This document shows positions 1 to 7,764 of a DNA stretch of 64,000 nt, piece by piece. Each line of letters starts with the position of its first letter. Positions within the stretch are counted from its first letter, which is position 1. The notes beneath the pieces are model-generated. The model worked only from the letters and a program-made list of their open reading frames with translations, searched no databases and had not been told where the DNA came from. Location of the stretch: positions 97,912 to 161,911 of the forward strand of contig NZ_JAADZV010000011.1 in the NCBI RefSeq assembly GCF_010645075.1. Direction: 5' to 3'. The stretch is from Flavobacterium limi. GTDB taxonomy: Bacteria > Bacteroidota > Bacteroidia > Flavobacteriales > Flavobacteriaceae. Position numbers and translations under genes: made by a program.

Positions 1-149
1 CTCTTGATCTTGATATATGTTTGGTTTCTTTCATTTTTTTTATTTTAAATTTCTCCGAGAGAGAAAACGAGTAATTTGTTTAAACGAAAATAGTACTATA
101 CAGGCAATTTTATAAACCCTTAATTTTACTAAAATGTTATTACCTTTAC

Positions 150-446
150 TCACTTAAGATGGTTTTCAATATCCATCATTTGGTGCAGGATTCTGATAAT
201 TTCTAATTCATTTTTTTGAACATTTATTCTGTAAAAAATTAAATGTGATTTTACTTTACTTCTTAAATATTCTTTTCTTACATAACTAAAATCTTTTCCT
301 GAATTCGGTTTTAAACACAAATATTCAATCTCATCAAATACTAAACTGAGATATCTGTCTGCTTGTTCTATAGACCAATTCTCAAAAGTGTATAGCCAAA
401 TTTTTTCTAAATCATAAGATGCTTCCTTACTTATCTTATAATTCAT
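150..446 (-). CDS. parE: ParE/RelE-family toxin of a type II toxin-antitoxin pair
   Basis: A 98-residue protein with the ParE layout: an N-terminal 'YKISKEASYDLEKIW' helix, a central PNSGKDF segment, and strands ending in 'SHLIFYRI...LEIIRILHQMMD'. ParE family members usually poison DNA gyrase, but the target here is inferred from the family only. The gene overlaps the 3' end of the antitoxin gene by 4 nt, so the two are translationally coupled and transcribed antitoxin first. It is the last gene of the pair, and nothing else is visible to the window edge. Confidence 0.9.
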   Translation of the reverse strand: MNYKISKEASYDLEKIWLYTFENWSIEQADRYLSLVFDEIEYLCLKPNSGKDFSYVRKEYLRSKVKSHLIFYRINVQKNELEIIRILHQMMDIENHLK

Positions 447-691
447 TTCTTAGCATATTTTTCGTGAAGGCTGTCCATAAAAGAATCACGATTAAAATCC
501 TTCACAAATCCAGACTTTTCTCCTTTTTTTAATTCTTTAATTATCTCTTCCTTCTTTGTCTCTTCCTGCTCAAACATTCTTAAAGCAGCACGGACAACTT
601 CACTTGCAGATGAAAAACGACCCGTTTTTACTTGTGAATTAATAAAATTATCAAAATAATCTCCTAACAGTATTGATGTGTTCTTAGCCAT
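443..691 (-). CDS. parD: ParD-family antitoxin
   Basis: An 82-residue protein. The N-terminal half ('NTSILLGDYFDNFI', then 'GRFSSASEVVRAALRMFE') is the ribbon-helix-helix DNA-binding fold of ParD. The charged C-terminal tail (GFVKDFNRDSFMDSLHEKY) is the expected toxin-binding segment. It is first in the two-gene operon with parE. A perfect 17-bp palindrome at 714-730 overlaps its promoter and is the likely autoregulatory operator. Confidence 0.92.
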   Translation of the reverse strand: MAKNTSILLGDYFDNFINSQVKTGRFSSASEVVRAALRMFEQEETKKEEIIKELKKGEKSGFVKDFNRDSFMDSLHEKYAKK

Positions 692-708
692 AATTGAAAA
701 AATTTAAT

Positions 709-730
709 CAAATATACCAATAATTGGTAT
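709..730 (-). promoter_or_regulatory. parDE promoter with overlapping palindromic operator
   Basis: On the minus strand TATATTTG (716-709) matches the Bacteroidota -7 element TAnnTTTG and lies 17 nt before the parD start. The palindrome ATACCAAT-A-ATTGGTAT (714-730) overlaps its upstream edge, as expected for repression by a ribbon-helix-helix antitoxin. The operator role is inferred. Confidence 0.6.
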
Positions 731-785
731 GTTATCAAAATATAGAAATTGACAATTAAACTACTTTATTTATCTTTTGAAATTT

Positions 786-2270
786 CTATTTCAAATTATC
801 CGCAATCTTTCTGTCATTCGATAATCTCGGAATTTTATTCTGTCCCCCTAATTTTCCCTGAGATTTCATATATTCCTGAAATCCGTTTTTTGAAACTTTG
901 GTAATAACTACCTTCTGCAAAACATTTCCGGTAATTAAATCATCATAGTAAATGTTTTGTTTTCGCATCGAATCGTCTATAGCTTCGGCGAAAGCCTGCA
1001 TGTTTTCAGGCTCTTTTTCAAATTCAATCAGCCATTCGTGATACGGTAATCCGCTGGCCGGAGTGATTTGCGGTGCGACGGTAAATTCATTTATTACGAT
1101 ATTCGTTTCGGCGGTTGCTTCTTTCATGGCATTTTCGACTTCATTGGCAATTACGTGCTCTCCAAAAGCCGAGATATAATGTTTGATACGACCCGAAACT
1201 ATAACACGATATGGAGCTAAAGAAGTGAACTGAACCGTATCACCAATATTATATCCCCAAAGCCCTGCATTTGTAGAAACAATTAAAGCATAATTTATCC
1301 CTACCTGAACCTCTCCAATTGTATATCGTTTTGGGTTTTCGGTAAAAAATTCATCCGCTTTTATGAACTCGTAGAAAATCCCGGAATTCAATAACAACAA
1401 CATTCCTTTTTCTTTTTGTGAATCCTGATAGGCGAAAAATCCTTCCGAGGCTGGAAACAGTTCAATGCTGTCTACTTTTTTGCCAATCATTTTTTCAAAC
1501 TTCGCACGATAAGGCTCATAATTGACTCCGCCGTAAATAAACAAATTGAAGTTTTTGAATATTTCGCTGATCTTTTTTCCACCGCTTTTTTCCTGTAATT
1601 TTTCAAAGTACATCTGGACCCATGATGGAATTCCCGAAATTACAGACATATCCTCTTTAATGGTTTCTTCAACAATCGCATTTACTTTCGTTTCCCAGTC
1701 TTCGATACAATTCGTTTCCCAGGATGGCATTCGGTTTCTTTGCAGATATTTAGGAACAAAGTGCGCCACTATTCCGGAAAGTCGGCCAAAATTAATTCCG
1801 TGTTTTTCAGTCAAAATCGGACTTCCCTGCAAAAAAATCATTTTTCCATCAACAAAATGAGCATTTCCGGTTTCGTTGATATAATGCAAAATAGCGTTAC
1901 GCGCCGCATTAATATGAGAAGGCATTGATTCTTTGGTAAGCGGAATATATTTGGCTCCGGATGTTGTTCCTGAAGTTTTGGCAAAATAAATGGGTTTTCC
2001 TTTCCAGAGAATATTTTCCTGACCTGTTTTTACTTTTTCGATATAAGTTTTCAAATCTTCATAGTCCCGGATTGGAACATTTTTTTGAAAATCTGCAATT
2101 GTGGTGATTGTATCAAAATGATGGTCTTTTCCAAATTCAGTTGCTTTGGCACTTTCGATCAGACTTTTAAAAACTTTCAGCTGAGTTTCAACCGGTTTAC
2201 CAGACCAGAAAAGTGTTTGGTTATATATTTTTCGGGCAAATATTTTTGCTGCTATTGACTTAATTGACAT
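786..2270 (-). CDS. GH3 auxin-responsive promoter family protein (acyl-adenylate-forming enzyme)
   Basis: 494 residues, full length for the bacterial GH3 family, which belongs to the adenylate-forming superfamily related to plant acyl-acid amido synthetases. The ATP-binding loop TSGTTSGAKYIP lies at residues 99-110, a FPASEGFF motif at 272-279 and the LWGYNIGD adenylation motif at 337-344. The substrate in bacteria is unknown. It starts 11 nt after the stop of a membrane-anchored protein on the same strand, so the two are probably co-transcribed. No signal peptide is present, so it is cytoplasmic. Confidence 0.88.
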   Translation of the reverse strand: MSIKSIAAKIFARKIYNQTLFWSGKPVETQLKVFKSLIESAKATEFGKDHHFDTITTIADFQKNVPIRDYEDLKTYIEKVKTGQENILWKGKPIYFAKTSGTTSGAKYIPLTKESMPSHINAARNAILHYINETGNAHFVDGKMIFLQGSPILTEKHGINFGRLSGIVAHFVPKYLQRNRMPSWETNCIEDWETKVNAIVEETIKEDMSVISGIPSWVQMYFEKLQEKSGGKKISEIFKNFNLFIYGGVNYEPYRAKFEKMIGKKVDSIELFPASEGFFAYQDSQKEKGMLLLLNSGIFYEFIKADEFFTENPKRYTIGEVQVGINYALIVSTNAGLWGYNIGDTVQFTSLAPYRVIVSGRIKHYISAFGEHVIANEVENAMKEATAETNIVINEFTVAPQITPASGLPYHEWLIEFEKEPENMQAFAEAIDDSMRKQNIYYDDLITGNVLQKVVITKVSKNGFQEYMKSQGKLGGQNKIPRLSNDRKIADNLK

Positions 2271-2281
2271 TTTATGTGGTA

Positions 2282-2770
2282 TTATTTCTTTTTGTTTGCT
2301 TTGCTTCCACTTGACTGTTTTTCTATTTTGTCAACCTCTTCCCTAAGTTTCATTTCTTCTTCAGAGGCATTCATATTGGTTTCCGGAATTTCTTCAGACT
2401 CGGCCAAAATTGAATCTTTATTGAATTTTGAATATTCTAATTCTCCATTCAGTACTTTTTGAATGGATTTGATATAAACTTCATTTTTCTTAATCAAAGT
2501 AGTTAATGAATCTGATTTTATGGCTAGTTCCAAAGCATTCTTTTTTAACTCTGAGGAAGAATATCCCGGAATAAATTCACGCAAAGGAGTAAAAGCAATT
2601 ATAAAAGTAGTAATAAGGATTAAGAATATTCCGCCCAAAGAAAGAACCACAAAAACATTCATTAAATTAAGTTTAAACGAAAAAATTTCCTCAAATGTAT
2701 CTTCATTCAAAATAACCAATCGGTTTTTGGTGAATAATTTTTTCCTGAAATTATGTTTTTTCCTTGGCAT
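2282..2770 (-). CDS. Membrane-anchored protein resembling the N-terminal part of flavobacterial M23 peptidases
   Basis: 162 residues. It has a basic N-terminus (MPRKKHNFRKKLF), a 'VILNEDTFEEIFSFKLN' segment, one transmembrane helix at about residues 37-60 and a 'TPLREFIPGY' motif. A short coiled-coil region and a charged Ser/Lys/Glu tail follow. This N-terminal arrangement is what I recall from membrane-anchored M23 metallopeptidases of Flavobacteria, but the peptidase domain is absent: the gene stops before any HxxxD or HxH motif. It is therefore either a stand-alone anchor/scaffold protein or a shortened relative. It is first in a two-gene operon with the GH3 enzyme, 11 nt upstream of it. 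Confidence 0.7.
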   Translation of the reverse strand: MPRKKHNFRKKLFTKNRLVILNEDTFEEIFSFKLNLMNVFVVLSLGGIFLILITTFIIAFTPLREFIPGYSSSELKKNALELAIKSDSLTTLIKKNEVYIKSIQKVLNGELEYSKFNKDSILAESEEIPETNMNASEEEMKLREEVDKIEKQSSGSKANKKK

Positions 2771-2926
2771 TACGGTAATTTATATTCACAAATATAACAA
2801 TTAATGGATGTAATTATTGCTGAATAAATTTGTGCAAAACTATTTAATTTATTATTTTATAAAATATTTAACGCTGCTCAAAACAAATATTTTAGCACAA
2901 AAATTATTCTTCTCCGTATATTTCTA

Positions 2927-2934
2927 TACCTTTG
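2927..2934 (+). promoter_or_regulatory. -7 promoter element upstream of tatA
   Basis: TACCTTTG fits TAnnTTTG and ends 43 nt before the tatA start. No clear TTG -33 element is seen at the right distance. Confidence 0.4.
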
Positions 2935-2977
2935 CTCAAATATTAGAACAATTTGCTTCGGCATTAAATATACAATC

Positions 2978-3154
2978 ATGGGAAGATTAGGTCTTACAGA
3001 AATCCTTGTTATAGTAGGTATTGTGTTGTTACTTTTTGGAGGTAAAAAAATTCCAGAATTAATGAAAGGTTTAGGAAGCGGTATTAAAGAATTTAAAAAC
3101 GCTGCCAAAGACGATCAGTCTGCCGTTAAAAAACAAGAAGAAGAAGTTAAATAA
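2978..3154 (+). CDS. tatA: Sec-independent protein translocase TatA/TatE family
   Basis: A 58-residue protein too short for common ORF-length cut-offs. It has the full TatA layout: a short N-terminal stretch, one hydrophobic helix (about residues 8-20, ILVIVGIVLLLFGGKKIPEL), the conserved FGGKKIPEL hinge and an amphipathic helix (MKGLGSGIKEFKNA). A charged tail ends in QEEEVK. TatA oligomerises to form the pore through which folded twin-arginine substrates cross the inner membrane. No tatC is in the window, so it sits away from its partner. A -7 element lies upstream and a hairpin terminator downstream. Confidence 0.93.
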   Translation: MGRLGLTEILVIVGIVLLLFGGKKIPELMKGLGSGIKEFKNAAKDDQSAVKKQEEEVK

Positions 3155-3180
3155 GATTACTGCAAAGTGGTCTTTTAGGG

Positions 3181-3219
3181 TCCCAACTGAAATCTAAACG
3201 ATTTTAGTTGGGATTTTTT
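3181..3219 (+). terminator. Intrinsic terminator after tatA
   Basis: TCCCAACTGAAA (3181-3192) pairs with TTTTAGTTGGGA (3202-3213), with one G-U pair, followed by a T-run. Confidence 0.75.
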
Positions 3220-3347
3220 GTTCACTTTGCAAACCTCAGCATTGGTAAAAATTCCTCTTCAATTCCTTTCCAATCCAAAATTGTGATTCTATTGTTTTTT
3301 ATTTATATAAAAAATCTTACTTTTATGGTCCCTAAATTTATATAAAT

Positions 3348-4745
3348 ATGAAAAACCTATTTCTATTGGTGAGTATTTTTCTAAGTCTTGAAAATTATTC
3401 ACAAACAAAACCTTTTCCTGCCAATATTGTTTTTAATAATGGTTTAATGGCATCCACAAAAAATAGTCTGGATGCATCCGAAAATTACGATACCTGGAAA
3501 TCCAATTTTACAGAAGCCTGCACAAACGGAAGATGGAGAGTAAAATTTAATTCTACAGAAACCGTTTCTGAAGGTATTGCCTACGGAATGCTGCTTAGCG
3601 TTTACAAAGGCGATAAAGCTCTTTTTGATGGACTATGGCTCTATTACAAAGACAATGTAAATGCCAACGGCGTTATGAACTGGAAAATTAAAGGCTGTTC
3701 CGAGGTTGTAGGTAATAATGGTGCTACTGATGCTGAACTTGACGCTGCATTTGCTTTAATCGTTGCCGATTATCAATGGGGAAGCACCGGAACAATCAAT
3801 TATAAAAATGATGCTAAAACTTTAATTACTGCCATTAAGAACCATGAGATAGAAGCTAGTACTTTTGTGTTAAAACCGGGCGATGATTTTGGCCAAAGCC
3901 AGATAATAAATCCTTCATACTTCTCTCCTGCTTATTACAGGGCTTTCGGAGCTTTTACTAATGATGCTGCTTTTTGGAATGCGGTTGCTTCCAAGTCTTA
4001 TGTTATCATCAATAATAATTTAACTGTAAATAACGCTGTTGGCGGGCTAGTTTCTGATTGGTGTGAAGCTTCAGGAAATTATTCACCAGAAGCGCAGCCA
4101 AGAGGATATGTAAATGCTGGTAAAACCTATACCTATGATGCATGCAGAACACCTTGGAGAATTGCAGTTGACTATCTATGGTACGGAACTCCGGATGCTA
4201 AAACGTATTCCAAAAAAGCATCAGATTTTGTTAGAATAACTCTTGGTGGAACGACAAATATCAAAGATGGTTACAATCAAAATGGGACGCTGATTGGACA
4301 ATGGCATAACGCCCCTTTTGTAGGTGCTTTTGCCTGCGCAGCGATGGCTGGAGAAAATCAGATTCATTTAGATGCTTCCTATGCTGATTTAAAAAGTACA
4401 AATGAACCAGGCAATTACTTTAATCACACATTAAAAACACTGTATTCGTTTTTGCTGACAGGTAATTTCTACCTTCCGCCAACTGCAACTTTATCGAATG
4501 ATGAGTTTGATATTGAAAAATCGACCATTTCTCTTTATCCAAATCCGAGTGCTGATAAATTTACAGTTTATGCTCCTGAAAATTCAACCGTTACCGTTTT
4601 TTCTCCTCAGGGAAATCTTGTTTCAGAACAAAAAACAACTTCTGAAAATACTGAAATTAATCTTGCCAATCAATCTTCCGGTTTATATCTTATAAAAATT
4701 ACAAACGGTACTAAAAGTGTCACCAAAAAAGTGATTTTAAAATAA
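3348..4745 (+). CDS. Secreted glycosyl hydrolase family 8 (endoglucanase-type) with T9SS sorting domain
   Basis: 465 residues. A signal peptide (about residues 1-18) is followed by a GH8 (alpha/alpha)6-barrel catalytic domain. SEGIAYGM (74-81) carries the expected general-acid Glu75. GATDAELDAAFAL (125-137) matches the GH8 signature and carries conserved Asp128. GH8 enzymes cut beta-1,4 links in cellulose, xylan, chitosan or lichenan, and the substrate cannot be chosen from sequence alone. The C-terminal 75 residues or so (LYPNPSADKF to the KKVILK end) form a type A Por-secretion sorting domain, so the enzyme should cross the outer membrane by the type IX system. It stands alone, with a strong hairpin terminator downstream. 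Confidence 0.92.
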   Translation: MKNLFLLVSIFLSLENYSQTKPFPANIVFNNGLMASTKNSLDASENYDTWKSNFTEACTNGRWRVKFNSTETVSEGIAYGMLLSVYKGDKALFDGLWLYYKDNVNANGVMNWKIKGCSEVVGNNGATDAELDAAFALIVADYQWGSTGTINYKNDAKTLITAIKNHEIEASTFVLKPGDDFGQSQIINPSYFSPAYYRAFGAFTNDAAFWNAVASKSYVIINNNLTVNNAVGGLVSDWCEASGNYSPEAQPRGYVNAGKTYTYDACRTPWRIAVDYLWYGTPDAKTYSKKASDFVRITLGGTTNIKDGYNQNGTLIGQWHNAPFVGAFACAAMAGENQIHLDASYADLKSTNEPGNYFNHTLKTLYSFLLTGNFYLPPTATLSNDEFDIEKSTISLYPNPSADKFTVYAPENSTVTVFSPQGNLVSEQKTTSENTEINLANQSSGLYLIKITNGTKSVTKKVILK

Positions 4746-4749
4746 ACTA

Positions 4750-4786
4750 AAAACTCCCAAACTACGAATTGTAATTTGGGAGTTTT
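4750..4786. terminator. Bidirectional terminator between convergent genes
   Basis: AAAACTCCCAAA pairs perfectly with TTTGGGAGTTTT around a 13-nt loop. It serves the GH8 gene on + and the exported unknown on -. A near-copy is found at 5512-5549. Confidence 0.85.
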
Positions 4787-4801
4787 AGATTATAAATATT
4801 A

Positions 4802-5449
4802 TTACTTGCACTTGTTTCTTTCAAAAATACCAATCAGCTGCTCTAATGCTGTTTTGGTTTTAAAATCTTCTTTTTCAATAGCAGCGATAAGTTTCGGACA
4901 TCCGGCAAAAGCTTCCTTAGACATTTTTTTGATATTCGATCCTGTCTGGGTATGAACCGCAATACCGGCACTCGATTTTAAAAAACCAAAATACAATTCA
5001 TCTCCTTTTTTCTTTCCAAAATAATAGGTTGTATCGCCAAACTGTCCTGAAATTTTATCTTTTGAAGGATTGTATTGCATCGTTCCTGCAAAATCTACAC
5101 ATCCAATTTTTATATCTCTGTCATACAGAATGTAAAACCATTTTTTCTCCTTTGATTTCGAGAACTTTCCGGAAAAAGCATTGGCAGAAGTTAAATACAA
5201 TCTTTCGGCCACGAACTCATTTTTGTCATCATCTGTGAATTCTATCTTTTTGATAAGATCACTGGCAATCTTTTCTTTCTTCGCTTTTTCATCTGTTTTA
5301 AAAACTACTTTAGAATCTCCATTTTCTACCATTTCTGCTAAACCGCTTTTTTTGGTTCCGTCTACCATGTATAAAACTGCTTTATTAAATTTTGCATGGC
5401 ACAGCATTGAAAATAGAAATACAACTGTAATTAAAATTGTTTTTTTCAT
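4802..5449 (-). CDS. Exported protein of unknown function
   Basis: 215 residues with a clear signal peptide (MKKTILITVVFLFSMLCHA, about 19 residues) and no lipobox or transmembrane helix in the mature part. The N-terminal half reads like a DUF4369/DUF4412-type small-strand domain ('VLYMVDGTKKSGLAEMV'), but I cannot place it in a family. Two late cysteines are in CPKLI and NKCK. It is flanked on both sides by nearly identical hairpins, so it is likely monocistronic. Confidence 0.75.
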   Translation of the reverse strand: MKKTILITVVFLFSMLCHAKFNKAVLYMVDGTKKSGLAEMVENGDSKVVFKTDEKAKKEKIASDLIKKIEFTDDDKNEFVAERLYLTSANAFSGKFSKSKEKKWFYILYDRDIKIGCVDFAGTMQYNPSKDKISGQFGDTTYYFGKKKGDELYFGFLKSSAGIAVHTQTGSNIKKMSKEAFAGCPKLIAAIEKEDFKTKTALEQLIGIFERNKCK

Positions 5450-5510
5450 AATTTGGGGTTTAATGATTTCTTACAAATATATGGAAGAATTATTACAGAA
5501 ATTAATAAAT

Positions 5511-5549
5511 CGAAAACTCCCAAACTACAGTTGCAATTTGGGAGTTTTT
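5511..5549 (-). terminator. Terminator after tex, near-copy of the 4750-4786 hairpin
   Basis: AAAACTCCCAAA and TTTGGGAGTTTT form a perfect stem with a 12-nt loop. Stem and flanking CTAC are identical to the hairpin at 4750-4786. It lies 50 nt past the tex stop codon. Confidence 0.75.
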
Positions 5550-5598
5550 ATCTCGTAATTCCATTTTTTTTGATTTAGAATTTCAACTATTGAAATTT

Positions 5599-7722
5599 TT
5601 ACAAAACCATAGTCAGCTGAATCCTTTTTCTATCTTCATCAACCTCAGTCACCTTTACATCAACATGCTGATGCAGTTTTACAACCTCATTTACATCGCT
5701 AACAAAACCGGCTTTTAATTGCGAAATATGAACCAGTCCGCTTTCTTTGATACCGATATCTACAAAACAGCCAAAGTTGGTAATGTTATTGACAATTCCA
5801 GGCAAAATCATTCCGGTTTTCAAATCTTTGATTGATTTTACGTTGGCATCAAATTCGAATACCTTAGCAGATTTTCTTGGATCTAATCCGGGCTTTTCAA
5901 GCTCTTTAATGATATCTTTCAGGGTTAGTAAACCAATTTCAGGTGTAACATACTTTTCGGCCTTTATAAGCGCTGTTTTTTCTTTATTTGCAATTAATTC
6001 ATTTACCGAAAGTTTCAAATCTTTTGCCATTTTCTCAACAACCGGATAAGCTTCAGGATGCACCGCCGAATTATCCAGCGGATTTTTAGCATTTGAAATC
6101 CTGATAAATGCTGCTCCCTGCTGATACGCTTTATCTCCTAAACGAGGCACTTTTTTCAGCTGTTTTCTATCTTCAAAAGGTCCGTTTTCAGAACGATATT
6201 GTACTATATTTTCAGCAAGCTTCTCTCCTATTCCACTCACATAACTTAACAAATGCTTACTGGCTGTGTTGATGTTAATCCCAACCGAGTTTACGCAGCG
6301 GATTACGGTATTATCCAGTTCTTCTTTTAGTTTAGTCTGATCAACATCATGCTGGTACTGCCCTACTCCAATCGCTTTCGGATCGATTTTTACCAGTTCG
6401 GCCAAAGGATCTGAAAGTCGTCTACCAATAGAAACCGAACCGCGAACCGTTACATCATAATTAGGAAATTCTTCTCTTGCAATTTTAGAAGCCGAATATA
6501 CTGAAGCCCCTGCTTCAGAAACAATAAAAACCTGAACTGGTTTGTCGAACGCAATTTTTTTGATAAAAAATTCTGTTTCACGAGAAGCCGTTCCGTTTCC
6601 AATAGAAATTGCATCGATTTGATATGCATTTACCATAGAACGGATTTTTTTGATCGCCATGGTTTCCTCGTTTTGAGGCGCATGTGGATAAATGGTTTCA
6701 TTATATAATAAATCGCCTTTTTCGTCTAAGCAAACAACTTTACAACCACTTCTGAATCCCGGATCGATTGCTAAGATTCGTTTTTCTCCCAATGGCGGTG
6801 CTAACAAAAGCTGTCCTAAATTGTTAGCAAACACCTGAATCGAGTTCGCATCAGCCTTTGCTTTGGCTTCCTGCAGCGTTTCATTTCCAATTGCCGGATT
6901 CAATAGACGTTTATAACTGTCTTCTATCGCGAGCTGTAAATGTGCTGTTGAATTATTCTGCTTTTTGATGATAATTTCATCAATAACATCATACGCTTCG
7001 TCAATGTCTACATCTATTTTTAATTTTATAAAACCTTCATTTTCTGCCCGAAGCATCGCTAATAAACGGTGTGCCGGCGCTTTTGTTAAAGGCTCTTCCC
7101 AATCAAAATACTGGCTAAATTTCTGTGATCCTTCCTCCTCCGCTTTCTTTTTTACAACCTTGGTTCCAATTGTGGCTTTTCGCTGAAATAATCTTCGAAG
7201 CTGTTTACGAACATAAATATTCTCGTTAATCCATTCGGCAACAATATCTCTCGCACCCTGAATGGCCGCTTCTTCGTTAATCACATTTTCATTTAAATAT
7301 TGAGTCGAAATAAAATCGAAATCAGAATCGCTTTCCGACATCATTAATTTGGCCAATGGCTCCAATCCGAATTCACGAGCAACGTCTGCTTTTGTTTTTT
7401 TCTTCTTTTTATATGGAAGATAGAAATCTTCAATTTCCTGTAAATCAAAACTATCTTCAATTTTTTTCTTCAAATCCGGCGTAAGCGCTTTTTGCTCTTC
7501 AATAGATTTTAAAACTGCTTCTTTACGTTTTATAAGTGTATCGTATTCTTTTTGAAGTTTTGCAATCTGTTCGATTACAACTTCATCGAGATTTCCGGTG
7601 GCGTCTTTTCGATAGCGCGAAATAAACGGAATTGTACAATCTTCTTCTAAAAGTTTTACCGTGTTCTGAATATTTACTGGAGCCGTGTTAACGGATTTAG
7701 CGATGAATTGTATGTTAGTCAT
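5599..7722 (-). CDS. tex: Tex family RNA-binding transcription accessory protein
   Basis: 707 residues, typical of Tex. In order: an N-terminal helical region with 'CTIPFISRYRKDATGNLDE', a YqgF-like nuclease-fold domain beginning at 'ILAIDPGFRSGCKV' (about 320-420), helix-hairpin-helix repeats ('INTASKHLLSYVSGIGEKLAENIV', about 490-560) and a C-terminal S1 domain ('GMILPGIVNNITNFGCFVDIG', about 630-705). Tex proteins bind nucleic acid through S1 and associate with the transcription machinery; the precise role is unsettled. It ends in a T-rich hairpin. It is separated by 42 nt from the DUF3857 genes upstream on the same strand, so co-transcription is possible. Confidence 0.95.
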   Translation of the reverse strand: MTNIQFIAKSVNTAPVNIQNTVKLLEEDCTIPFISRYRKDATGNLDEVVIEQIAKLQKEYDTLIKRKEAVLKSIEEQKALTPDLKKKIEDSFDLQEIEDFYLPYKKKKKTKADVAREFGLEPLAKLMMSESDSDFDFISTQYLNENVINEEAAIQGARDIVAEWINENIYVRKQLRRLFQRKATIGTKVVKKKAEEEGSQKFSQYFDWEEPLTKAPAHRLLAMLRAENEGFIKLKIDVDIDEAYDVIDEIIIKKQNNSTAHLQLAIEDSYKRLLNPAIGNETLQEAKAKADANSIQVFANNLGQLLLAPPLGEKRILAIDPGFRSGCKVVCLDEKGDLLYNETIYPHAPQNEETMAIKKIRSMVNAYQIDAISIGNGTASRETEFFIKKIAFDKPVQVFIVSEAGASVYSASKIAREEFPNYDVTVRGSVSIGRRLSDPLAELVKIDPKAIGVGQYQHDVDQTKLKEELDNTVIRCVNSVGININTASKHLLSYVSGIGEKLAENIVQYRSENGPFEDRKQLKKVPRLGDKAYQQGAAFIRISNAKNPLDNSAVHPEAYPVVEKMAKDLKLSVNELIANKEKTALIKAEKYVTPEIGLLTLKDIIKELEKPGLDPRKSAKVFEFDANVKSIKDLKTGMILPGIVNNITNFGCFVDIGIKESGLVHISQLKAGFVSDVNEVVKLHQHVDVKVTEVDEDRKRIQLTMVL

Positions 7723-7764
7723 TTTTATTATTCTAGTAAATGAATATTTAATTTTAAAGCGTTT

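Noticed and set aside
1546..1928. Plus-strand ORFs inside the GH3-family gene
   Set aside because: They are antisense to a full-length conserved gene with clear motifs.
2878..3108. 76-residue minus-strand ORF over tatA
   Set aside because: It is antisense to the clear TatA coding sequence and its promoter.
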